Below, one piece after another: positions 19,070 to 27,094 of a stretch of 64,000 nucleotides of DNA (position 1 is the first letter of the stretch; each line of letters begins with the position of its first letter). Source of the DNA: Aeromicrobium sp. (GTDB lineage Bacteria > Actinomycetota > Actinomycetes > Propionibacteriales > Nocardioidaceae). A program made the position numbers and the translations under genes. A model generated the notes under the pieces. The model had not been told where the DNA came from and made no database searches. It saw only the letters and a program-made list of their open reading frames with translations. The stretch is from positions 62,001 to 126,000 of the forward strand of contig NZ_JAGLCD010000002.1 in NCBI RefSeq assembly GCF_023146395.1, in the 5' to 3' direction.

Positions 19070-20657
19070 ATCGTTCTCCGATCTCCCGCTGATCTCCGAC
19101 TACGTCAAGTACTGGGCTCAGCACCAGCCTGATGAGGAGATGCTGACGCACGTCGAGACGAGGCTGACGGCGCGGCAGGTTGAAGAGCAGTCGGCGGCGC
19201 TCGCTCGGGCGTTGATGGCTGCAGGCGTCCGTCACGGTGACCGTGTTGCTGTGCTCGGGGATCCGCGTCCGGAGTTCTACGTCTCGTTCATCGCCGCCGT
19301 CAGGATTGGCGCGACCTGGCAAGGGCTGAATCCGAAGTACACCGACGGTGAGCTCGACCACGTGACCTCCGACTCGCGGCCGAGCGTCTTGCTGGGCCTG
19401 TCGGCAGAGGACCGACCGAAGCTTGCGGCACTTGCGTCCCGGGTCGGGCTGTCCGGGCCGATCGTGGTGGCCGGTGCAGAGTGGGACGAATTCGTCCGCA
19501 CAGGGGAGAGCGTCACCGACGTCGAGCTCCAGCGAGCGGAGCGCTCGGTGCTCCCCAGCGACCCTGCCGTGCTCGTCTACACATCCGGAACCTCGGGACG
19601 TCCCAAGGGAGCGTTGCTTCCGCACCGAGGACTGGTCCGATGCTCGGCGATTCAGGCAGAGCGTTGGTACGAGGCGCGACCTCGCATGCTGTGCGACCTG
19701 CCGATCAACCATGTCGGAAGCCTCGGCGACATCAGCTCCTCAGTCGTGATCGCTGGCGGGACGGTTCATTACATGGAGCGATTCGACCGCGTGGGGGTTC
19801 TCGAGGTCATCGCGTCCGAGCGAATCGAGTACTGGCTCGCCATCCCGACGATGTTCCTCCTGGCGTCCCGCACCCCAGAGTGGGCCGGTGCGGACCTCTC
19901 GAGCATGAAGCGGGCGATCTGGGGTGGAGCGGCACCACCGCGAGATCTGGTGCTGGAGCTCCAGCGACGGATCCCGATCGTCTGCACCAGCTACGGCATG
20001 ACCGAGACGGTCGGATCCGTGACGTACACCGACGATGATGACGACCTCGAGTCGCTTCTGGAGACCGTCGGTCGCCCCGATCCGCGGTACGAGCTCCGGA
20101 TCGCTTCACCAGACGGAGCTGTCTGTGGCGTCGGGGAGGCGGGGGAGATCCAACTCAGGGGCGACTACATCATGCTCGGATACCTCAATCGTCCGGACGC
20201 CACTCGTGAAGCCATCGACGATGATGGGTGGCTCCACACGGGCGACGTGGGTTCATGGGATGACGAGGGCCGCGTGCGGCTCGGTGGACGTCTCACCGAC
20301 ATGTTCAAGTCGGGGGGCTACAACGTCTACCCCCGCGAGATCGAGTTGGCGCTTGAGGAACACCCCCAGGTTGCCGCTGCATCCGTCGTGAGCATCCCGG
20401 ATGAGCTCTACTGGGAAGTGGGGGCAGGGTTCGTCGTGGCTCAGGGTGATCCCCCCACGGAGGAGCAGTTGCGCGCCTTTCTCCGCACCAAGCTGGCGAA
20501 CTACAAGATTCCCAAGGGTCTCTTCATCAGAGCTGAGCTCCCGCGACTGCCCATCGGCAAGGTCGACAAGCGTGCGCTCCGGGCCATCGCCGAAGAAGCC
20601 GTTGCCACCAGTAGTCCAGCAACGGCCACGAATGCTGCGGAGCGAGCCGATGCCTGA
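19059..20657 (+). CDS. Acyl-CoA synthetase / AMP-dependent ligase
   Basis: Class I adenylate-forming enzyme of about 532 residues that activates a carboxylic acid to acyl-CoA through an acyl-AMP. Core motifs: VYTSGTSGRPKGALLPHRG (A3), SYGMTETVGSV (A5), LHTGDVGSWDDEGRVRLGGR (A7/A8) and FKSGGYNVYPREIE, with the catalytic Lys in NYKIPKG near the C-terminus. I prefer GTG 19059 because ATG 19032 lies inside the promoter and operator. If AACATT is the -10, the mRNA would be nearly leaderless. It overlaps the following crotonase gene by 8 bp. The substrate is unknown; the pocket does not point to a specific acid by eye. Confidence 0.88.
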   Translation: MSTLSFSDLPLISDYVKYWAQHQPDEEMLTHVETRLTARQVEEQSAALARALMAAGVRHGDRVAVLGDPRPEFYVSFIAAVRIGATWQGLNPKYTDGELDHVTSDSRPSVLLGLSAEDRPKLAALASRVGLSGPIVVAGAEWDEFVRTGESVTDVELQRAERSVLPSDPAVLVYTSGTSGRPKGALLPHRGLVRCSAIQAERWYEARPRMLCDLPINHVGSLGDISSSVVIAGGTVHYMERFDRVGVLEVIASERIEYWLAIPTMFLLASRTPEWAGADLSSMKRAIWGGAAPPRDLVLELQRRIPIVCTSYGMTETVGSVTYTDDDDDLESLLETVGRPDPRYELRIASPDGAVCGVGEAGEIQLRGDYIMLGYLNRPDATREAIDDDGWLHTGDVGSWDDEGRVRLGGRLTDMFKSGGYNVYPREIELALEEHPQVAAASVVSIPDELYWEVGAGFVVAQGDPPTEEQLRAFLRTKLANYKIPKGLFIRAELPRLPIGKVDKRALRAIAEEAVATSSPATATNAAERADA

Positions 20658-21432
20658 GATCGCGAGAGCGGCGTCCGACGAGGAGCTCGTCATTACGGCG
20701 GACGACGACCACGGCATCGTCACGATGCGCCTCAACCGTCCGCAGCGGCTCAACGCTCTCAGCGAGTCGCTCGTCGGAGCGCTCGAGGAAGCCTTGGCCG
20801 GGGCGGTCGCTGAAAGGCGTCGGGCCGTGATCCTGACAGGGACGGGCCGAGCATTCTCTGCGGGCTTCGACCTTCGAGAGGAACGCGATGACGACGGCGT
20901 CCGACAGATCGACGCGCAACAACGCCTGGGCGAGACCCTCGCCACGATGCCGGTGCCGGTGATTGCCGCCGTAAATGGTTTGGCGATCGGTGGCGGCTGC
21001 GAGATCGCGTTGGCGTGCGACGTCGTCTTGTCGGCCTCGGACGCGGTCTTCGGACTTCCTGAGGTTCGCGTCGGCACGGCGATGGGGGGCGGGACGTCAT
21101 TCCTTCTGGCGCGCGCGGTGGGTCGTCTGCGCGCTTCCTACTTCGTGCTGCTCGGCGAGCCGATCGGCGCGGTCGAGGCTCATTCCTTCGGCATGGTGAG
21201 TGAAGTGGTCGACGGCGCCGAGCTCCCTTCTGCTGCGTTTAGCCTGGCCACCAAGTTTGCTTCGCGTCCCCCCTATGCCATTGCCGCGGTCAAGGCCGCA
21301 ATGCGTCGCGGTCTCGACCAACCCTTCGCCGAGGCTCTCCGCGCCGAGCGGGAGGAGATTCACGCGACGCAGTTTCACCCGGAGTCGGCAGCTCTCATCG
21401 ACCGCTTTCGTGCCGACTCCACGTACGACTAG
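20650..21432 (+). CDS. Enoyl-CoA hydratase/isomerase (crotonase) family protein
   Basis: Crotonase of 260 residues. Motifs: LNRPQRLNALSESL, GTGRAFSAGFDLRE, VIAAVNGLAIGGGCEIALAC and LPEVRVGTAMGGGTSFL. The acidic residue in GGGCEIAL is in the first catalytic-Glu region; LPEVRVG carries a Glu one turn before the second position. Start ATG 20650 lies 8 nt after GGAG and overlaps the ligase stop, so the pair is translationally coupled. It resembles the crotonase at 13844-14710 in overall type but lacks the C-terminal tail, and so probably acts on a related acyl-CoA at another step. Confidence 0.87.
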   Translation: MPEIARAASDEELVITADDDHGIVTMRLNRPQRLNALSESLVGALEEALAGAVAERRRAVILTGTGRAFSAGFDLREERDDDGVRQIDAQQRLGETLATMPVPVIAAVNGLAIGGGCEIALACDVVLSASDAVFGLPEVRVGTAMGGGTSFLLARAVGRLRASYFVLLGEPIGAVEAHSFGMVSEVVDGAELPSAAFSLATKFASRPPYAIAAVKAAMRRGLDQPFAEALRAEREEIHATQFHPESAALIDRFRADSTYD

Positions 21433-21458
21433 GCGCCTTCGGCGTCGGCTCGCATACG

Positions 21459-21479
21459 CCGGCACCGCCACGGTGCCGG
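21459..21479 (+). terminator. Possible intrinsic hairpin between crotonase and HAD copy 2
   Basis: CCGGCACCG (21459-21467) and CGGTGCCGG (21471-21479) form a 9 bp perfect stem with a 3 nt loop, 27 bp after the crotonase stop. No T-tract follows, so it may be an mRNA-processing or partial termination structure. Confidence 0.35.
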
Positions 21480-21511
21480 CCGCGATCCCTCTGGAGAGAC
21501 GAAATCCCACC

Positions 21512-21580
21512 ATGTGCTGGTTACCCACGATGCGACACTGGAGATGGTGCGCCAGCCGAACACGAGATAGGTGTAATTGA
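21512..21580 (+). CDS. Putative 22-residue leader peptide coupled to HAD copy 2
   Basis: ATG 21512 opens a 23-codon frame rich in Trp and Cys (MCWLPTMRHWRWC...; three of each) whose TGA at 21578-21580 overlaps the ATG of the HAD gene as TGATG. The sequence before it (GAAATCCCACCATG) resembles the one before the thioesterase ATG (GGAATCCCACCATG), which suggests a real initiation site. It could be a regulatory leader peptide or the scar of a deleted gene. No homologue recognised. Confidence 0.35.
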   Translation: MCWLPTMRHWRWCASRTRDRCN

Positions 21581-22281
21581 TGGCAGATCGTTGGGTCACG
21601 TTCGATTGCTACGGCACGATCATCGATTGGCGTACCGGTATGACCGAGGCGCTGGAATCGGTGGCCCCTGGCCGGGCAGTCGAACTCATGGAGACCTACT
21701 ACCGGCACGAGCCGGCAGTGGAGGCAGAGTCGCCTTTCCGCAACTATCGAGACGTTCTCGAGGAGGGACTTCGTCGGGCGGCCGGTGAGCTCAAGATCCC
21801 TCTCGCGGGTCAGGAGTTGCGGGTCCTATCCACCACGCTGCCCTCGTGGCCCTCGTTCGGCGACAGCGTCGAGGCGTTGCAGGAGTTGCAGCGAGACGGC
21901 TATCGGCTGGGGATTCTGACGAACACCGATGCTGATCTCATGAGGGGCACGCTGGCCGGCCCTTTGCCGGTCGAATTCGATGAGGTGATCACGGCCGAAG
22001 AGGTTGAGAGCTACAAGCCGGGGGACGGCATGTTCGACGAGTTCGTCGCCCGGCACCGTCCGTCGCCCCAGGACTGGATTCACGTAGGAAACAGCGTCTG
22101 GCATGACTGCGAGCCGGCTCACCAGCGAGGCTTCAGAACCGTGTTCGTCCACCGCTCGGACAACCCTGAGAACAACGAGTGGATCCATATCGGAGGCACC
22201 GACGAGATCTGTGCCGACCTGGTGCTGCCGGACCTCGCCGGGCTCCCCCAGGGTCTCCGCGACCTGACCAAGGACGACTGA
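21580..22281 (+). CDS. HAD-superfamily hydrolase, 'haloacid dehalogenase type II'-like, copy 2
   Basis: Hydrolase of 233 residues, paralogue of the protein encoded at 13179-13847. Shared blocks include RWVTFDCYGT, GTLAGPLPVEFD, VITAEEV.SYKPG and DWIHVGNSVWHDCEPAH. It has a longer C-terminus (NNEWIHIGGTDEICADLVLP) absent from copy 1. The same caution applies: the nucleophile Asp, Lys and acidic motif IV are present, but the halide-binding Arg typical of 2-haloacid dehalogenases is not evident. Start ATG 21580 overlaps the stop of a 22-residue frame. A strong terminator follows, which closes the cluster. Confidence 0.8.
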   Translation: MADRWVTFDCYGTIIDWRTGMTEALESVAPGRAVELMETYYRHEPAVEAESPFRNYRDVLEEGLRRAAGELKIPLAGQELRVLSTTLPSWPSFGDSVEALQELQRDGYRLGILTNTDADLMRGTLAGPLPVEFDEVITAEEVESYKPGDGMFDEFVARHRPSPQDWIHVGNSVWHDCEPAHQRGFRTVFVHRSDNPENNEWIHIGGTDEICADLVLPDLAGLPQGLRDLTKDD

Positions 22282-22301
22282 CGCGACGCGGCGAATAGGA
22301 G

Positions 22302-22340
22302 ACCCCCGATCTTCGCTGGATGTTCAGCGCGATCGGGGGT
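22302..22340 (+). terminator. Rho-independent-like terminator closing the catabolic cluster
   Basis: Outer stem ACCCCCGATC (22302-22311) with GATCGGGGGT (22331-22340), inner stem GCTG (22315-22318) with CAGC (22325-22328), followed by TTTCTGTT. It begins 20 bp after the HAD stop. Confidence 0.85.
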
Positions 22341-22725
22341 TTCTGTTGGCTGGAGGCGCTGCTCTCGCCATGCAAGCAAGGGCTCTCGTCATCCAGTGAA
22401 GGTCAGGTTGCCGACCTGCTCGTTGAGGACCCGATCGCTTCGGCGCGCCGGATTCAGCTAGAAGTTGAACACGACCAGTCTAGGGACCCTCAACCACCTC
22501 TGAGACCTTGTCTAGAGAGGCCTCCGGGGAGAAGCGCGTCCGTGCCGAGGAGGGCGGGTGTTAGGTCTGCCCCGGTCCGCTCGTGGCGCGTCAGCGTTCT
22601 AGGTCACGGTCACATCCTCAACGCTAGGGCTGCTGTTGAGTTCGTGTCTCGCCTGCGCATGATCCGGAGACCAAAGGCCAGTGGCCCAACTTGACCGTGG
22701 CGTCTCGAGGATTCCCTCGGACCCT
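22341..22725. other. Non-coding stretch, no gene seen
   Basis: No convincing coding sequence, repeat or promoter on either strand. Short frames here have poor codon structure. It leads into a tRNA-Ser 3'-end remnant at 22726, so it may be the edge of an integrated or deleted element. Confidence 0.5.
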
Positions 22726-22761
22726 TCAAACCCACCGTGGGTTCAAATCCCACCGCCACCG
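22726..22761 (+). repeat. tRNA-Ser 3'-end remnant (candidate attachment site), copy 1
   Basis: Holds part of a tRNA-Ser variable arm (TCAAACCCACC), an intact T-arm GTGGGTTCAAATCCCAC (22737-22753), the acceptor strand CGCCACC (22754-22760) and discriminator G. The 5' two-thirds of the tRNA, which should begin GGTGGCG, are missing upstream. Its first 30 bases recur with two mismatches at 27095-27124. A tRNA 3' end with its own terminator but no 5' half is the usual footprint of integration at a tRNA gene. Confidence 0.6.
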
Positions 22762-22767
22762 CAGTTG

Positions 22768-22814
22768 CGAAGCCCCCGTTTCCGCCGGAATTCCAGCGCG
22801 GAGCGGGGGCTTCG
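22768..22814 (+). terminator. Terminator hairpin downstream of the tRNA-Ser remnant
   Basis: CGAAGCCCCCG (22768-22778) and CGGGGGCTTCG (22804-22814), a perfect 11 bp stem with a 25 nt loop, 7 nt after the tRNA remnant. Position and form fit the native terminator of the original tRNA-Ser gene. Confidence 0.65.
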
Positions 22815-23386
22815 TCGTTCCAGTGGGCGCGGGGTGGGCACGGTCGTGTGCCTGCGGAGCCTGCCCTTGATCGATCCGAGCAAATTGCAACCGGCCTTCT
22901 TGTGCCTGCTCTCACCAGCGGATGGTCGAACTTCGGGCCGCAGTCGTTGCGACGCCTAGCCGGATTCGGGAGAGCGCGATGCATTCCGCGGAGTAGGACA
23001 AGATGACTTTTAGCCAGACTTCGTGACGGTGCAGAGGACTTTGGTGCGAATGTTCGTGGGGTCTGCGGACGATGGTTGGCCGCGGATCCACCTGGCGTCC
23101 GCCCGTGGGCCTGCGCTCCACTCCAGTCCCATGCGCTGAAGTCGTCGCACGAGACCTCCGAGAATCTTGCCTAGCGCCGTCGGATAGAGGTGTCGCTAAC
23201 TGCCACCCGGGCGGAGATTACGGAGAGACGGTTCCCCGGCTCTTGGCTCCAAATCTCGAAGCTCATGGGCCCGACCTCGCGTCGAACGATGTTGGTGGGT
23301 CCCATGGTGGTTCGAACGACCCGCCAGCCGAGCGGAGGCTTCCCACGCATCTGTCGCAACTCGACGGAAACTGGAACGATCGGCAG
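22815..23386. other. About 570 bp without a recognisable gene
   Basis: The reading frame of the next gene stays open upstream to 23072, but the residues before 23387 look unlike protein and have no helix or strand pattern, so I treat them as non-coding. No RNA gene or clear promoter seen. Confidence 0.4.
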
Positions 23387-24082
23387 ATGAAGATCTGGGA
23401 ACACACCGCACAGGAACTTCTCGAACTGCCTCTGCCAGATCTATCCCTTTTGGTGCTCGCTGACTTCAAAGAAGGTGGCGGTTGGAACCAGTGGAACTGG
23501 TTGAACAGTGCGGACCAGATGCACCGTGACCAAACCGCGACCTCCGGGGTCATGGAGCGCCTGGCCGAAGCATGGTCCTGGCTGGACAGCCGTACGTTCG
23601 TGTCTCGGCTTCCCGGTCAGAACTCTCCAGACTCGCGGCGCGTCAGCTCTGAAGGCGAACGGGCTCTAGCGATGGGATTAGGTCGCCTGCACGCGGCCGA
23701 GCGACTCGAGGGCGAACTTCTTCCAGATCTCGGGAAAGCGAAACGGCAGTTCTTGCAGGGCGACTATGAGGAGGCGGTCTTCGCGGCGTTCAGGAAGGTC
23801 GAGGAAGTGGTTCGAGAACGATCTGGGATGGCTGCAGGAGACCTTGGCGTGAGCCTGATGCGGAAAGCGTTCAAGCCTGATGGGGGTCCGCTGGCAGATC
23901 AGAATGCCGAAGCCGGAGAGAAGGAAGCGCTAAGCGGGCTCTTCGCCGGAGCACTGGGCACGTTCAAGAATCCGTCGAGTCATCGAACCGTCACTTATGA
24001 CGACCCGATGGTGGCCGCTGAGGCAGTTCTGTTAGCAGACCTCCTCCTGCGCCTGCTCAATAGGCGATCTGTCAGTCCTTAG
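23387..24082 (+). CDS. Ymh-domain protein (TIGR02391 / Hypoth_Ymh family)
   Basis: Protein of 231 residues from ATG 23387. The C-terminal 130 residues match the Ymh family pattern: KRQFLQGDYEEAVFAAFRKV, then GVSLMRKAFKPDGGPLAD, LSGLFAGALGTFKNPSSHR and a closing AVLLADLLLRLL. The N-terminal 100 residues (MKIWEHTAQELLELPLPD, WNWLNSADQM) are not recognised. Family members are small proteins of unknown function, often found in plasmids, phages and islands; the NPSSHR motif resembles the HEPN-like RxxxxH/RNase-type ends of some defence proteins, but that is only a hint. Alone between a tRNA remnant and an IS fragment, which supports an accessory origin. Confidence 0.65.
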   Translation: MKIWEHTAQELLELPLPDLSLLVLADFKEGGGWNQWNWLNSADQMHRDQTATSGVMERLAEAWSWLDSRTFVSRLPGQNSPDSRRVSSEGERALAMGLGRLHAAERLEGELLPDLGKAKRQFLQGDYEEAVFAAFRKVEEVVRERSGMAAGDLGVSLMRKAFKPDGGPLADQNAEAGEKEALSGLFAGALGTFKNPSSHRTVTYDDPMVAAEAVLLADLLLRLLNRRSVSP

Positions 24083-24319
24083 ATGCGCCTCCCCAGGCCA
24101 GCTCTGTGGTGGAGTGCGCGTTGCGGTGTCGGAGGTCGATGGTGCGCGGAGCTGCCGTTGGTCGGAAGTGAGCGTCGATCCGTCTCTGCGGCCAGATCTC
24201 AGCAACCCATTCTGGGTCCGGACCCCGTCGCGCCTCCGCCAGGGTTCAGGGAGCAGCTCGTCGTCAAACTGAGTTCCCGATACGTTGTCGGGATCAATGT
24301 CGACAAGTTGCGTGGGTAG

Positions 24320-24585
24320 GTCAAGCAAGCGCAGACCTCGATCCGCTACCCCGAGTTCCTCGCCGAAGCCGGTGTCAGCCCCTCGATGGGGTCGGTCGAC
24401 GAACTCCTACGACAACGCTATGGCCGAATCGGTCATCGGCCTGTTCAAGACGTCGAGATCGCGACCCTGGAGTGGGTCGACTGGTTCAACAACAGGCGCC
24501 TCTTCGAGGCCATCGGCAACGTCCCACCAGCCGAGTTCGAAGCCACCCACAACCACCGCCATCAGCAGGTCAGAACACGCCCGCC
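24320..24585 (+). pseudogene. IS3-family transposase (OrfB, DDE) C-terminal fragment, frameshifted
   Basis: Three pieces of an IS3-type integrase core in shifted frames: SIRYPEFLAEAGVSPSMGSV (from about 24332), SYDNAMAESVIGLFKT (with the catalytic Glu of the DDE triad, about 24405-24450) and VEIATLEWVDWFNNRRLFEA followed by NVPPAEFEA (about 24455-24545). One extra base near 24400 and a deletion near 24450 break the frame. No N-terminal part, OrfA or terminal repeat is visible. A dead remnant. Confidence 0.8.
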
Positions 24586-24620
24586 ACTGAACCCGGGGCG
24601 ATTCACAACCCGCGTGGGGC

Positions 24621-25052
24621 CTACTCGGTCGTGCGTTCGAACAGGACCGCGGAGACCCACTGGTTCATGCGTTGCTCGTACCCCTCGGCCGGGAATGATC
24701 CGTCGACGCTGAGGTGCTCGATCGTTAAGTGAGATGGGCGTGTTCGGGCGGGCGCTGGCGTTGCGTCATCCGCGTCGAACAGGTTGAGCCTGTTCCGGGC
24801 AACACGGTGTCTCTCGATCTGATTCGCCGATTCCAGCCCGCCAGCTCGGTACGCCTCGACAAGAGACCACTGCCCGCTGGCGGTGTTGGGTGGCGCCGTC
24901 GATGGATGCTGGAGGTAGTAGCAGGCGACATTCAGGCCATGATGAGGTCCCCAGGGAGCGAGCCGCTGATGGTCCAATGCCAGCAGCATGTGAAAGAGGT
25001 CTTCGCAGCTCCCAAACCGACCGCTCGCACCGCAGTCCTCACACACTGGCAT
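24621..25052 (-). CDS. DUF5946 family protein
   Basis: Protein of 143 residues starting MPVCEDCGASGRFGSCEDLF. It has a Cys pair near the N-terminus (CxxC, then a third Cys) and the family signature LLALDHQRLAPWGPHHGLNV followed by CYYLQHPS. The C-terminus (LTIEHLSVDGSFPAEGYEQR) ends 35 bp past the IS3 remnant. Function unknown; the Cys cluster suggests metal binding. A longer start at 25106 is possible, but residues before the CxxC look unstructured. Confidence 0.6.
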   Translation of the reverse strand: MPVCEDCGASGRFGSCEDLFHMLLALDHQRLAPWGPHHGLNVACYYLQHPSTAPPNTASGQWSLVEAYRAGGLESANQIERHRVARNRLNLFDADDATPAPARTRPSHLTIEHLSVDGSFPAEGYEQRMNQWVSAVLFERTTE

Positions 25053-25385
25053 GCGCCCAAGTTTACGAACTCGGGTCATCGCGGGGCTGGTCGCTCGGAA
25101 ACGCACTCAACGCTGGTTCTGCCTTGACGGTGACGTGCAGATGGTCGAAGTGTCCGCCAATACAAGCGGGTCGCTGCCCGAACTCACTGAACAGCACCGT
25201 ACCCAGTGTCGGAAGAAGGGACCACGTGCCCGCCGCCGAGGATGGGAATGGTTGCCCTGGCATTGGCGGCGTGCTGATGGTGGCGGCATCATGTTCGCCC
25301 GGTGCCAGGACCCGGTGCGGAAAGAGTCCGTGGAGGGTTCCGTCGGGTCGCGATTCTCAGACCGCTGCGAACCTGCGGGCGTTGG
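25053..25385. other. Intergenic, no gene seen
   Basis: About 330 bp with no convincing ORF on either strand and no recognisable RNA or repeat. It separates the DUF5946 gene from the HxlR gene, both on the minus strand. Confidence 0.45.
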
Positions 25386-25799
25386 TCAGGTCTGCAGGTG
25401 CAAGGCGCGGAGCTCGTCCTGGTAGGCGGCGATCTTGGCGGTGTCGCCGTACCAGCCGTCGAACCGGGGCTCGGTGCTGAAGGTGGTGGGGTCGAGCTGG
25501 TGGCCGATGGCCGCCAGCTCGAAGAGCAGCGGCACCAGGCTGATGCCGGCCTCGGTCAGCACGTAGCGTCCCGACTTGCCCCGCGGTGCGGGCTCATGGG
25601 TCAGGAATCCCATCTCGACCAGGGCCCGCAAGTGGCGCGAGAGAGTCGGGGCGCTGATGTTCTCGCGGGAGTGGGTGAGCAGGTCACGGAACCCGGTGCG
25701 ACCCGAGAACAGGATGTCCCGCATGACCACCAGGCTCCACCGGTCGCCGAGCAGCTCGACGCCCCGGTTGATGGGGCAGTCCGATCGTCCTGTCGGCAT
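25386..25799 (-). CDS. HxlR-family transcriptional regulator
   Basis: Winged-helix regulator of 137 residues. It begins with the conserved Cys region GRSDCPINRGVELLGDRWSL, then VVMRDILFSGRTGFRDLL, ISAPTLSRHLRALVEMGFL and GRYVLTEAGISLVPLLFELA. The N-terminal Cys is the redox- or electrophile-sensing position in several HxlR proteins. Divergent from the GyrI-like gene with 89 bp between starts, so that operon is the probable target. Confidence 0.88.
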   Translation of the reverse strand: MPTGRSDCPINRGVELLGDRWSLVVMRDILFSGRTGFRDLLTHSRENISAPTLSRHLRALVEMGFLTHEPAPRGKSGRYVLTEAGISLVPLLFELAAIGHQLDPTTFSTEPRFDGWYGDTAKIAAYQDELRALHLQT

Positions 25800-25888
25800 G
25801 GGCGCCTCCCGGAAAAAGTAGTTGCGGATCCGTACCGCTCACGATAGCGTCCTGAGTAGTACGCAAATGTTACCACTGAGGAGCTTCG

Positions 25889-26374
25889 ATGAGCGAGCTG
25901 AGGCACGAACCGACCGACACCCCCACGCTCTCTCTGCGCCGCCGAGTGCCGATCGGCGAGCTGATGGCCTTCCAGGGCGAGGCGCTCGCCGCGGTCTGGG
26001 CCGAGCTCGAGAAGGTCGCCGGCGAGCAGAGCGGCCATCCGTACGTGCGGTACTGGGACATGGGTGCGGACGAGGTCGACGTCGAGGTCGGGATCCCGCT
26101 CGCCGCACCGACGGCCCACCCGTCCGACCTGGCGGGGTCGCTGCCTGGCGGGACGCACGTCGTGGTCCGCCACGACGGCGCGCACGACGCCCTCGGCGCG
26201 GCCTACGCGCGGCTCGCCGAGGCGACCGGCGCGCACGAGCCGGCTGGGCCGCCGTGGGAGGTGTACGAGTGGATCCCGCTCCACGTCGAGCCGAACCCCG
26301 CGACGTGGGCCCCTCCCGCACAGTGGAGCACCCTCCTGGTGCAGCCCGTCACTGCGGCCGCCGTCGATCGATGA
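25889..26374 (+). CDS. GyrI-like small-molecule-binding domain protein
   Basis: Protein of 161 residues with the SOUL/GyrI-like (AraC effector-binding) fold and no DNA-binding domain. Signs: a first strand TLSLRRRVPIGELMAFQGEA, the middle region YVRYWDMGADEVDVEVGIPL, GTHVVVRHDGAHDALGAAYA and the closing WEVYEWIPLHVEPNPATWA. Such lone domains bind or hydrolyse small molecules. Its stop overlaps the start of the AlkD-like gene (ATGA), and it is divergent from an HxlR regulator, so the three form one stress-response unit. Confidence 0.7.
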   Translation: MSELRHEPTDTPTLSLRRRVPIGELMAFQGEALAAVWAELEKVAGEQSGHPYVRYWDMGADEVDVEVGIPLAAPTAHPSDLAGSLPGGTHVVVRHDGAHDALGAAYARLAEATGAHEPAGPPWEVYEWIPLHVEPNPATWAPPAQWSTLLVQPVTAAAVDR

Positions 26375-27036
26375 CCTCCGTCGACGCCATCGAGGCGCGT
26401 CTGCGCGCGATGGCCAGCCCGGACCAGGTCGACGCGATCGCCAAGCGCGTCCCCCGCGAGCAGGTCATCGGCGTGCGCATGAAGCACACCTTCGACCTCG
26501 CCCGTGAGCACCAGCACCTCGACCTGGCCGTCGTGCGGTCGCTGCTCGACGCGCCCTGGTACGAGCTCCGCATGGTCGCCGTCAGCATCCTCGACGCCCG
26601 GGCCCGCCGCCACGACCCCACGACGCCGGAGCGCACCGCTCTATACGAGACCTACCTCGACGGCCACGCCGGGATCGACACCTGGGACCTCGTCGACCGC
26701 GCCGCACCCCGGGTCGTCGGCGCGTACCTGCTCGACCGGCCCCGCGAACCGCTCCACCGGCTCGCCCGGTCGGCCAACCTCTGGGAGCGACGCACCGCCG
26801 CGGTCGCCAGCTACTGGACCATCCGCCACGGCGAACCCGGCGACCCGGTCGCCATCCTGTCCACCCTCGTCGACGACCCCGAACAGTTCGTCCAGACCGC
26901 TGTCGGCACTGCGGTCCGCGAGCTCCGCCGCGCCCACCCCGAGGCCGCGGAGGCCTTCGAGGCCACGCACGACCTCCGACCGCACGCGCGCCGCGCGGCC
27001 TCCGTCGGCACCAGCGCGAAGCGCCGATCGCACTGA
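26371..27036 (+). CDS. DNA alkylation repair (AlkD-like) protein
   Basis: Helical HEAT-like repeat protein of 221 residues. It carries VRSLLDAPWYELRMVAVSIL, then the family signature DTWDLVDRAAPRVVGAYLL with the Asp that AlkD enzymes use, and LWERRTAAVASYWTI. AlkD glycosylases excise bulky or positively charged alkylated bases without flipping them out. Coupled to the GyrI-like gene by ATGA at 26371. Shorter than typical AlkD at the C-terminus, which ends in a basic tail. Confidence 0.72.
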   Translation: MTSVDAIEARLRAMASPDQVDAIAKRVPREQVIGVRMKHTFDLAREHQHLDLAVVRSLLDAPWYELRMVAVSILDARARRHDPTTPERTALYETYLDGHAGIDTWDLVDRAAPRVVGAYLLDRPREPLHRLARSANLWERRTAAVASYWTIRHGEPGDPVAILSTLVDDPEQFVQTAVGTAVRELRRAHPEAAEAFEATHDLRPHARRAASVGTSAKRRSH

Positions 27037-27094
27037 CACCTCCAGCCTGCGACGACGGGTCCGCGCTCGGTCGGTGGGGCGACGCAATGTGGGG

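Noticed and set aside
13179-22281. Naming the cluster a haloacid or fluoroacetate degradation pathway
   Set aside because: The HAD proteins lack an evident halide-binding Arg, and FlK-like folds hydrolyse many acyl-CoAs. The evidence supports only an acyl-CoA pathway of unknown substrate.
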